7,842 nt of DNA from an uncultured Prevotella sp. (GTDB taxonomy: Bacteria > Bacteroidota > Bacteroidia > Bacteroidales > Bacteroidaceae), in the NCBI GenBank assembly GCA_905211345.1, contig CAJMAO010000075.1, positions 1 to 7,842 of the forward strand. The letters run 5' to 3'. Position numbers and translations under genes: made by a program. This document shows, piece by piece, positions 1-5,287 of the stretch (the stretch's first letter is position 1; every line of letters starts with the position of its first letter). The notes beneath the pieces are model-generated. The model was not told the origin of the DNA. It made no database searches and saw only the letters and a program-made list of their open reading frames with translations.

Positions 1-31
1 ATTCCATTCCCACAACTTTTCCATTGATTTT

Positions 32-65
32 CTTATACCGAACTCACGTTAATATAAGGTATAAG
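32..65. repeat. 8-bp inverted repeat over the acyltransferase stop
   Basis: CTTATACC (32-39) and GGTATAAG (58-65) are perfect inverted copies separated by 18 bases. They bracket the point where the acyltransferase loses similarity to its family and include its stop codon. It could mark a rearrangement or invertible junction, but the arms are short and AT-rich, so chance is a real possibility. Confidence 0.3.
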
Positions 66-338
66 CAGGGATTTTGACCTGTTCCTGAGTTTCCTTATAT
101 ATGTTTGGCGGGTCATGTCTACATTCAGAAAAAACACATAGCCTGATATGAAAAAGTATATTGGCACACTTTGTCCACGTATTAACCCTTCTATTAGTCC
201 GTTTAAAAATGAAGAGAGACAGATACTTCCCTCAGGACCGTATGTGTTTGGAGTCCAAACATGGATGAATACAACCACCACCGCCAAGGGAAATCTTAGC
301 AGGTCGAGGCTTTGTGAACGCAGGTCGTTTCTGTCCAT
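33..338 (-). pseudogene. Truncated membrane acyltransferase (AT3/OafA-like), N-terminal fragment
   Basis: The 101-residue product matches the start of acyltransferase-3 family membrane proteins, which transfer acetyl, succinyl or similar groups to surface polysaccharides. The first helix (about residues 11-27) carries the family signature Arg-X10-His (R15, H26), and a second helix lies around residues 58-73 (PIYFFISGYVFF). The basic loop before SLLIPYI is also typical. Family members are usually 330 residues or more with about ten helices, but here the frame ends right after IPYI with NVSSV and a stop. The start at 338 sits just before the conserved region and has an A-rich leader. None of the three frames across the last 32 bases shows a convincing family continuation. 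A frameshift, a small deletion, a rearrangement junction or a sequencing error are all possible. Family assignment is firm; calling it broken is inference because the window ends here. Confidence 0.65.
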
Positions 339-402
339 TTTAGTTGTTGGTAAGTTGTCTTTCGGAAGATTAAAGATGCTTAATTGTATGTAAAATCGCG
401 TG

Positions 403-410
403 CAAAGGTA
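403..410 (-). promoter_or_regulatory. Bacteroidota-type -7 box for the acyltransferase
   Basis: On the minus strand the sequence reads TACCTTTG, a perfect match to TAnnTTTG, 65 bases upstream of the acyltransferase start. No clear TTG box lies 19-21 bases further upstream, so the promoter is only half supported. Confidence 0.4.
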
Positions 411-698
411 TATATATTTGTTTGTACTGCTATTATATTTAACGTGTTTTTTGATGATAAATGTTTGTTTCCGCCGTCAGTTGCGGCGTTTTGCCGTTAT
501 GTGTCTATTTGTCATGTCTATCGGCGCTTGTGCTTACATGTTGATTTCTGATGACGCTTTGAGAATGCGATATTCTGAGAATAAAACCTTTCGGACGTAA
601 ATATCGCAAGTATAAGTGTGCAAACGCAAGTGTCTGTACACCATGTCTTTATGTACTGTGGGCGATGTTTTGTGCAATGGATTATGGCTTTTTGTATT

Positions 699-828
699 GC
701 GAAAGGCCTCCTTTTACGTTGCAAAAGACGGCAAATGGCATGGCAGGAGGCGGCCGAACGGAGCTTGACAGCCGTCCTTACGCATCGCGAAAGGCGGCCT
801 TTCGCTGCGGAATTGCCGCTAAAAGGCA
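699..828. repeat. GC-rich palindromic repeat patch (GCGAAAGGC family)
   Basis: Two diverged copies of a roughly 42-bp unit lie 88 bases apart. Both begin GCGAAAGGC followed by a CCTTT core, then TGC, a GGC/CGC word and AAATGGCA or AAAAGGCA. The second copy contains a perfect palindrome with 9-bp arms around one central base, GCGAAAGGCGGCCTTTCGC (787-805). The first (699-718) is the same palindrome in degraded form. A third GCGAAAGGC core, followed by CGCC, lies at 1454-1466 between groES and groEL. This looks like a dispersed intergenic element rather than coding sequence. Its function is unknown. Confidence 0.5.
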
Positions 829-991
829 CTCCGATGGGTGCTTTCCATTGCCCGGAAAGCATGTTTGCGGCTCTCTGTTTTTCTATTTTGTGCGTTTTCG
901 TTGTAGCTTTCACGGTGTCAAAAAGCAATGTGCCGGGCTGTCTGTGCTTGACAAATGAAAGTGCCATCAGTCACGGGAGGTCTGCCAATTT

Positions 992-1019
992 TGTCAGTCC
1001 GTCAGTGCCAGAGGTGACA
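992..1019. promoter_or_regulatory. Possible activator-binding region upstream of groES
   Basis: TGTCA (992-996) and TGACA (1015-1019) form an inverted pair, and GTCAGT occurs twice in direct orientation (993-998 and 1001-1006). They end 10 bases before the sigma-54-like promoter. Sigma-54 promoters need an upstream enhancer-binding activator, so paired words here would fit, although such sites usually lie further upstream. The words are short and the call is tentative. Confidence 0.25.
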
Positions 1020-1028
1020 TTTTGATCT

Positions 1029-1045
1029 TTGGCACGCTTTTCGCT
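1029..1045 (+). promoter_or_regulatory. Sigma-54 (RpoN)-type promoter upstream of groES
   Basis: The sequence reads TTGGCACG-CTTT-TCGCT. This matches the sigma-54 consensus TTGGCACG-N4-TTGCW except for one base in the -12 box. The diagnostic GG (1031-1032) and GC (1043-1044) have the required 10 bases between them. Transcription would start near 1056, giving a leader of about 60 bases before the groES ATG. A competing housekeeping -7 candidate, TAACCTTG (1047-1054), has one mismatch and no properly spaced TTG box. Sigma-54 control of groES is inference from this match. Confidence 0.5.
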
Positions 1046-1116
1046 ATAACCTTGGCGGACGCGTCAATGAGCGCGGACAAATATATTAAGGTATATAACA
1101 TTAAAATCATAGAACT

Positions 1117-1386
1117 ATGAACATTAAACCATTAGCAGACAGAGTGCTGGTTCAGCCGGCACCGGCAGAGGAGAAAATCGGTGGAATAATCATTCCTGAC
1201 ACGGCCAAGGAGCCGCTCCATGGCAAGGTAATAGCCACGGGCAAGGGCACTAAGGACGAAGATATGGTGCTCAAGGCCGGCGACGAGGTGCTTTACGGCA
1301 AATATTCAGGCACGGAACTTGAATTTGAGGGCGAGAAATACCTGATGATGCGCCAGAGCGACGTGCTCGCAGTGATTGAAAAGTAA
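1117..1386 (+). CDS. groES: Co-chaperonin GroES (10 kDa chaperonin)
   Basis: The 89-residue protein is a complete GroES, the heptameric lid that caps the GroEL ring and closes the folding chamber in the cytoplasm. It opens with MNIKPLADRVLV, the conserved first strand. The mobile loop that docks on GroEL is visible around residues 17-32, including GGIIIP (22-27), followed by the conserved HGKVIATGKG segment. The length is slightly below the 95-97 residues of E. coli-type GroES, as is usual in Bacteroidota. The ATG at 1117 is the natural start, with an AT-rich leader and no Shine-Dalgarno sequence. It lies upstream of groEL on the same strand, but the gap of 175 bases is wide and contains a repeat element and a second promoter. 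Expression may come from the sigma-54-like site at 1029-1045. Confidence 0.97.
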   Translation: MNIKPLADRVLVQPAPAEEKIGGIIIPDTAKEPLHGKVIATGKGTKDEDMVLKAGDEVLYGKYSGTELEFEGEKYLMMRQSDVLAVIEK

Positions 1387-1393
1387 TTATTTG

Positions 1394-1547
1394 TAGAATT
1401 TAAAGAATTAAAAGAAGTCATAGAATTTATAGCCATTACCTTTGTGAAATGAAGCGAAAGGCCGCCACGGTAAAAATGTCAAGGCATTTGGCTTTAACTG
1501 CTAAGCGAACGTAGTGAGCGATAACTTCTTTAACTTCTATAACTTCA
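1394..1547. repeat. Inverted arrays of a 9-bp repeat between groES and groEL
   Basis: The left array has four tandem 9-mers, TAGAATTTA, AAGAATTAA, AAGAAGTCA and TAGAATTTA (1394-1429). The right array has three, ATAACTTCT, TTAACTTCT and ATAACTTCA (1521-1547). Read on the other strand, the right array contains TAGAAGTTA and AAGAAGTTA, which are the same unit as the left (roughly WAGAAKTTA) in opposite orientation. The arrays enclose about 91 bases holding a -7 box (1437-1444), a GCGAAAGGC copy (1454-1466) and an AAATG/CATTT hairpin (1474-1489). The whole block is shaped like a small non-coding mobile or palindromic element with inverted ends. I associate such AACTTCT arrays with Prevotella intergenic regions, but that is recollection, not a search. 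Confidence 0.6.
1437..1444 (+). promoter_or_regulatory. Internal -7 box for groEL
   Basis: TACCTTTG is a perfect TAnnTTTG match 117 bases upstream of the groEL ATG. It lies just inside the left 9-bp array, so that array occupies the -33 position; no clear TTG box is present there. If active, transcription starts near 1451 and the groEL leader would contain the right-hand array. Confidence 0.45.
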
Positions 1548-1561
1548 AAAAATAAAACATC

Positions 1562-3190
1562 ATGGCAAAAGAAATTAAATATAACGTAGATGCCCGTGAT
1601 TTACTGAAAAAGGGCGTTGACCAGTTGGCAAATGCAGTAAAAGTTACACTTGGCCCGAAAGGTCGTAATGTTATTATCGAGAAGAAGTTCGGTGCTCCGC
1701 AAATCACCAAGGACGGTGTTACCGTAGCAAAGGAAATAGAGTTGGCCGACCACTTTGAGAACACCGGCGCACAGCTTGTTAAGAGCGTGGCAAGCAAGAC
1801 TGGCGATGACGCTGGTGACGGAACAACCACGGCAACGATACTTGCCCAGAGCATAGTAAACGTTGGATTGAAGAACGTAACGGCAGGTGCTAATCCGATG
1901 GATCTGAAGCGTGGTATTGATAAGGCTGTTGCAGCCGTAGTTGAATATATCAAGGCTCACGCTGAGAAGGTTGACGACAACTATGACAAGATTGAGCAGG
2001 TTGCCACAGTCAGCGCAAATAACGATCCTGAGATAGGTAAACTCATAGCCGACGCAATGCGTAAGGTAAGCAAAGACGGTGTTATCACTATAGAGGAAAG
2101 CAAAAGTCGCGACACTCATATCAACGTGGTTGAGGGTATGCAATTCGACCGTGGCTATCTGAGTGGTTATTTCGTAACTGACGCGGACAAGATGGAGTGT
2201 GTGATGGAGAATCCTTACATACTTATTTATGACAAGAAAATAAGCAACATCAAGGATTTCTTGCCAATTCTTCAGCCTGCTGCAGAGAGCGGACGCCCGT
2301 TGCTCGTAATTGCTGAGGATGTTGACTCTGAGGCTCTTACAACGCTTGTAGTAAACCGTCTGCGTGGCGGATTGAAGATTTGCGCTGTTAAGGCTCCCGG
2401 TTTCGGCGACCGCCGCAAGGCTATGCTTGAGGATATTGCAATACTGACCGGCGGTGTTGTTATCAGCGAGGAGAAGGGTCTGAAACTTGAACAGGCAACA
2501 CTCGAGATGCTCGGAACTTGCGACAAAGTTACCGTAACGAAAGACAATACAACGATTGTCAACGGCGCAGGCGACAAGCAGTGCATAGCTGACCGTGTGG
2601 CTCAGATAAAGAATGAAATATCAAATACCACAAGCTCTTACGACAAGGAGAAACTTCAGGAGCGCTTGGCCAAGATTTCAGGCGGTGTAGCCGTGCTTTA
2701 TGTCGGAGCCAACAGCGAGGTTGAGATGAAAGAGAAGAAAGACCGTGTTGACGATGCCCTTTGTGCTACACGTGCGGCAATTGAGGAAGGTGTTGTTGCC
2801 GGTGGTGGTACGACATATATCCGGGCTCTCGATTCATTGAAGGCCGTCAAGGGTGATAACGCAGACGAACAAACTGGTATTAACATCGTGGAACGTGCCA
2901 TAGAGGAGCCTCTGCGTCAGATAGTTGCTAATGCCGGAGGTGAAGGTGCCGTAGTGGTGCAGAAAGTTCGTGAAGGCGAAGGCGACTTTGGATACAACGC
3001 ACGTACCGATGTTTACGAAGACATGCGTAAGGCAGGAGTTATCGATCCAGCCAAGGTTGCCCGCGTAGCTTTGGAGAACGCAGCCTCAATCGCAGGAATG
3101 TTCTTGACTACGGAGTGCCTGATTGTCGACAAACCCGAAGAAAAACCGGCAATGCCGATGGGTAACCCGGGAATGGGTGGAATGATGTAA
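1562..3190 (+). CDS. groEL: Chaperonin GroEL (60 kDa chaperonin, Hsp60)
   Basis: The 542-residue protein is a full-length group I chaperonin. It forms the double seven-membered ring that binds unfolded proteins and, with GroES and ATP, refolds them in the cytoplasm. The nucleotide-binding P-loop region VTLGPKGRNV lies at residues 28-37. GDGTTT (85-90) supplies the conserved Mg-binding Asp (D86, equivalent to E. coli D87). The segment VDDALCATRAA holds the catalytic Asp equivalent to E. coli D398, followed by EEGVVAGGG. The C-terminus ends in the usual Gly/Met tail (GMGGMM). The ATG at 1562 gives the standard MAKEIKY start. It follows groES in the usual order and ends 27 bases before a strong terminator. 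Probable regulation: read-through from the groES promoter plus the internal promoter at 1437-1444. Nothing suggests damage or unusual function. Confidence 0.98.
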   Translation: MAKEIKYNVDARDLLKKGVDQLANAVKVTLGPKGRNVIIEKKFGAPQITKDGVTVAKEIELADHFENTGAQLVKSVASKTGDDAGDGTTTATILAQSIVNVGLKNVTAGANPMDLKRGIDKAVAAVVEYIKAHAEKVDDNYDKIEQVATVSANNDPEIGKLIADAMRKVSKDGVITIEESKSRDTHINVVEGMQFDRGYLSGYFVTDADKMECVMENPYILIYDKKISNIKDFLPILQPAAESGRPLLVIAEDVDSEALTTLVVNRLRGGLKICAVKAPGFGDRRKAMLEDIAILTGGVVISEEKGLKLEQATLEMLGTCDKVTVTKDNTTIVNGAGDKQCIADRVAQIKNEISNTTSSYDKEKLQERLAKISGGVAVLYVGANSEVEMKEKKDRVDDALCATRAAIEEGVVAGGGTTYIRALDSLKAVKGDNADEQTGINIVERAIEEPLRQIVANAGGEGAVVVQKVREGEGDFGYNARTDVYEDMRKAGVIDPAKVARVALENAASIAGMFLTTECLIVDKPEEKPAMPMGNPGMGGMM

Positions 3191-3216
3191 TTTGACAACC
3201 ATACTTGGCAAAAATG

Positions 3217-3245
3217 AGGGAGGTTTGATAAAAACCTCCCTTTTT
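3217..3245 (+). terminator. Intrinsic terminator of groES-groEL
   Basis: GGGAGGTTT (3218-3226) pairs perfectly with AAACCTCCC (3232-3240) around a 5-base loop, followed by TTTTT. The stem begins 27 bases after the groEL stop. Confidence 0.92.
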
Positions 3246-3288
3246 AGTGTTTTTTAGAGTGAATGTGTTGATTTTTTATAGCGAAAAT

Positions 3289-3319
3289 TTTGTAGGCATA
3301 AGTAAATGTCTTATATTTG
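3289..3319 (+). promoter_or_regulatory. Bacteroidota housekeeping promoter of a small transcript
   Basis: TTTG (3289-3292), 19 bases, then TATATTTG (3312-3319) is an exact fit to the Bacteroidota -33/-7 pattern. Transcription should start near 3325, and the only thing before the next terminator is a short non-genic stretch. Confidence 0.7.
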
Positions 3320-3340
3320 CACATCGAAAGATTGATACAG

Positions 3341-3385
3341 ATGGAGATAGATCCTAAAAGTAGATATTTTTTTGATTTGTTTTAG
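3341..3385 (+). CDS. Possible 14-residue micro-ORF in the small transcript
   Basis: An ATG about 16 bases after the expected transcript start opens a 14-codon frame, MEIDPKSRYFFDLF, ending in TAG. It lies before the terminator hairpin and has three Phe among its last six residues, so it resembles an attenuation leader peptide in layout. However, no phenylalanine-related gene follows and the downstream operon has its own promoter. A frame this short can arise by chance, and translation is unproven. Confidence 0.22.
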   Translation: MEIDPKSRYFFDLF

Positions 3386-3415
3386 TAGATTAGTTTTTAA
3401 GTAGTTTGTTTTTTG

Positions 3416-3449
3416 AAAATCGCTTGTCGTGACGACATGCGATTTTTTT
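3416..3449 (+). terminator. Intrinsic terminator of the small transcript
   Basis: AAAATCGC (3416-3423) pairs with GCGATTTT (3439-3446). After one T-T mismatch the stem continues as TGTCG with CGACA around a TGA loop, and a run of seven T ends at 3449. The stem also reads well on the other strand because A-rich sequence flanks it. Confidence 0.88.
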
Positions 3450-3478
3450 GTTTTGTTGTTTTAATTTAAAAGTTGATG

Positions 3479-3509
3479 TTGTTATTCTCTTTGTTTTTCA
3501 CTATCTTTG
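3479..3509 (+). promoter_or_regulatory. Promoter of the three-gene amino-sugar operon
   Basis: TTG (3479-3481), 20 bases, then TATCTTTG (3502-3509) fits the Bacteroidota promoter pattern. The start would be near 3515, leaving a leader of about 28 bases before the ATG at 3544. Confidence 0.7.
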
Positions 3510-3543
3510 CAAGAGCTAAAAGAAAGTATATTCTTGATGATTT

Positions 3544-3738
3544 ATGGATATTGATAAATATAAAATAAAGTGGTGGCAATGGCTTTTGTACATTGTTGTC
3601 TCAGCCGGGTTGCTGTATATCACGAGGTCATGGATGATGTCGCTCGGTATAATGCTTTTGTTGATATTGCTTGACCGTTGGCTTGCCATATATGAGAACA
3701 GGAAGCGTGGCGGTGACGATGATGATATTATTTTGTGA
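3544..3738 (+). CDS. Small two-helix inner-membrane protein, unknown function
   Basis: This 64-residue protein has a short polar N-terminus, a Trp-rich first hydrophobic segment (about residues 10-27, with WWQWLL) and a second at about 31-47. The C-terminal tail is charged, with basic ENRKR followed by GGDDDD. By the positive-inside rule, the basic residues on both sides of the pair suggest both ends face the cytoplasm in a hairpin topology. I recognise no family. The gene is first in an operon: it follows the promoter at 3479-3509 and is only 3 bases from the kinase-RapZ gene, so co-expression is very likely. That position, plus a clean start and stop, makes it a believable gene. A membrane anchor or partner for the cytoplasmic enzymes is possible but is inference. 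Confidence 0.75.
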   Translation: MDIDKYKIKWWQWLLYIVVSAGLLYITRSWMMSLGIMLLLILLDRWLAIYENRKRGGDDDDIIL

Positions 3739-3741
3739 CGT

Positions 3742-5283
3742 ATGCATAAACTTTTGGATTTATATACAAAATGGAGTGGGGCGGAACCTGCGGGGGTTGA
3801 GCGTATTGATGCTGCCGGAAGTAACCGTCAGTATTTTCGTCTGACCGGTGTTGACGGTGTTTCGGTGATTGGCGTTATAGGTACGAGCCGTGACGAAGAT
3901 CATGCTTTTATCTATTTGTCTGAACATTTTAAGAAGCGCCAGTTGCCAGTACCGCGCATATTTGCCGTGTCAGATGACGAACTTAGGTATTTACAAGAAG
4001 ATCTTGGACGTATGTCTCTGTTTGGTGCAATAAGTGGCGGACGTGAGGCAGGCGGCCGTTATAATCAACACGAGAAACAGTTGCTTGTCAACACGATACG
4101 TGAATTACCTGACATGCAAATCCGCGGAGCGCGCGGTTTGGACTGGAGCAACTGTTATCCACAGCCTGAGTTTGATGAAGATAGTGTGTTGTTTGATCTC
4201 AATTATTTCAAGTATTGTTTCTTGAAACCAACAGAACTTGATTTCCACGAGTTGAAGCTGGAAGCCAATTTCCGCCTTTTTGCCAAGGATCTTGTTGCTG
4301 AGAAGTCAGACAGTTTCATGTATCGCGATTTTCAAGCGCGTAACGTTATGCTTGATGCGAGTGGACATCCGTATTTTATTGATTATCAAGGAGGACGTAA
4401 AGGGCCTTACTATTATGATCTTGCTTCGTTTCTTTGGCAGGCGTCGGCTAAATATTCTTATAAATTGAGGCGTGAACTTGTATATGAATATTATAATTCT
4501 TTAAAATTATATACAGAAGTTCCGTCTGTCAGGCACTTTGTTGAAAGGTTGAGCCTGTTTGTATTGTTCCGCACGTTGCAGGTGCTTGGCGCTTATGGTT
4601 TCCGTGGATATTTTGAACGGAAGAAGCATTTTCTCGACAGTATTCCTCCTGCCATGCAGAACCTTCGTGAACTGTTGAAGCTCAACGTCTTTACATATCC
4701 TTATTTGATAGACGTGCTTCGTCGGCTTACGGAGCTGCCGCAGTTCGCTCGAATAGAAGAACCGGCACTGACGCGTGCCGATGGTTTCCGCACGACTGAC
4801 AGCAAAGTGTATACGGCTCATCCGTCAGACGGTCCGGCGACGTTTTCAAAATATGACAATAAAGGAGCATTGGTGGTGCGTGTTTATAGTTTTTCGTTTC
4901 ATAAGGGGATGCCTGAAGACGAGTCTGGCAACGGCGGTGGATATGTTTTTGACTGTCGTGGAACACATAACCCGGGACGATATGAGCCTTATAAGAAACT
5001 GACTGGGCTTGACGAGCCTGTAATCCGCTTCCTTGAAGATGACGGTGAAATACTTACTTTTCTTGAAAGTGTTTATAAACTTGCCGACACCCATGTGCGC
5101 CGTTACATGCAGCGAGGTTTTACCAGTTTGATGTTCAGTTTCGGATGTACCGGCGGTCAGCACCGCAGTGTTTATGCCGCGCAGCATTTGGCGGAGCATC
5201 TTAACAGAAAGTTTGGTATCGAGGTGCGTATTGTTCACCGTGAACAAGGTATTTCAACAATATTGGAAGCGAAGAAGAAGTAA
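3742..5283 (+). CDS. Fusion: APH/AmgK-like sugar kinase with RapZ C-terminal domain
   Basis: The 513-residue cytoplasmic protein has two parts. Residues about 1-330 form an aminoglycoside phosphotransferase-type kinase fold. This shows an AmgK-like nucleotide loop AAGSNRQYFRL (24-34), the catalytic segment YRDFQARNVM (D196, N201) and the metal-binding FIDYQG (D214). Residues about 376-502 match the C-terminal domain of RapZ, ending in GCTGGQHRS (468-476) and RIVHR. RapZ's N-terminal Walker ATPase is absent. AmgK kinases phosphorylate MurNAc or GlcNAc at the anomeric carbon in cell-wall recycling; the RapZ C-domain in E. coli binds glucosamine-6-phosphate. The pairing suggests an amino-sugar kinase tuned by an amino-sugar phosphate. 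As I recall the E. coli sequence, FKHG contains the ligand-contact His, whereas this protein reads FHKG (386-389), so the ligand may differ. The next gene, 4 bases on, is MurU-like, which supports the role. The substrate is inferred. Confidence 0.88.
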   Translation: MHKLLDLYTKWSGAEPAGVERIDAAGSNRQYFRLTGVDGVSVIGVIGTSRDEDHAFIYLSEHFKKRQLPVPRIFAVSDDELRYLQEDLGRMSLFGAISGGREAGGRYNQHEKQLLVNTIRELPDMQIRGARGLDWSNCYPQPEFDEDSVLFDLNYFKYCFLKPTELDFHELKLEANFRLFAKDLVAEKSDSFMYRDFQARNVMLDASGHPYFIDYQGGRKGPYYYDLASFLWQASAKYSYKLRRELVYEYYNSLKLYTEVPSVRHFVERLSLFVLFRTLQVLGAYGFRGYFERKKHFLDSIPPAMQNLRELLKLNVFTYPYLIDVLRRLTELPQFARIEEPALTRADGFRTTDSKVYTAHPSDGPATFSKYDNKGALVVRVYSFSFHKGMPEDESGNGGGYVFDCRGTHNPGRYEPYKKLTGLDEPVIRFLEDDGEILTFLESVYKLADTHVRRYMQRGFTSLMFSFGCTGGQHRSVYAAQHLAEHLNRKFGIEVRIVHREQGISTILEAKKK

Positions 5284-5287
5284 TGAA

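Larger units (their letters stand above)
411..1020. other. Long intergenic region without a convincing gene
   Basis: About 700 bases separate the divergent acyltransferase and groES starts. Open frames exist on both strands (for example 618-1025 plus and 518-967 minus), but they overlap each other, are rich in Cys, Arg and Trp, resemble no family I recognise and run through the repeat patch and groES promoter. They look like a by-product of a GC-rich stretch with few stops. The region holds a weak hairpin (CGCC 472-475 with GGCG 485-488), the GCGAAAGGC repeat patch (699-828), and, near groES, three TGCCA words and paired GTCAGT words upstream of the sigma-54-like promoter. Confidence 0.55.
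3325..3449 (+). ncRNA. Candidate small RNA (about 125 nt), free-standing unit
   Basis: A textbook promoter (3289-3319) and a strong terminator (3416-3449) bracket about 125 bases with no ordinary gene. The next gene has its own promoter downstream (3479-3509), so this is probably not simply its leader. The body is T-rich and carries the word AGTAG three times (3359, 3384, 3400), each followed by a T-run. One known family with this plan, a Bacteroidota promoter at one end and a terminator at the other, is the Bacteroidales-1 RNA motif. I cannot confirm membership from the sequence alone. A micro-ORF (3341-3385) lies inside, so a leader or peptide-coding transcript is an alternative. The start is estimated from the promoter. 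Confidence 0.5.

Noticed and set aside
471..492. CGCC/GGCG hairpin followed by TTTT as a terminator
   Set aside because: The stem is only 4 bp and no plus-strand gene precedes it.
400..600. 66-codon hydrophobic frame starting with GTG
   Set aside because: It begins inside the -7 region of the divergent acyltransferase promoter, has no family resemblance or promoter of its own, and its start is weak.
618..1025. 135-codon open frame upstream of groES, overlapped by frames at 665-958 (plus) and 518-967 (minus)
   Set aside because: All three are open through a GC-rich palindromic patch, have odd composition, no recognisable domain, and overlap the groES promoter. They look like artefacts of repeat DNA.
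1394..1547. 9-bp arrays considered as a CRISPR
   Set aside because: Units are far too short, have no spacers between them and occur in two opposite arrays.
1601..2143. Long antisense open frames inside groEL (also 1537-1953 and 2272-2586)
   Set aside because: GroEL on the plus strand is unmistakable; the antisense frames are mirror effects of its codon use.
5168..5287. Upstream extension of the nucleotidyltransferase reading frame
   Set aside because: It overlaps the RapZ domain by 116 bases and adds residues with no similarity; the ATG at 5288 starts at the conserved family N-terminus.
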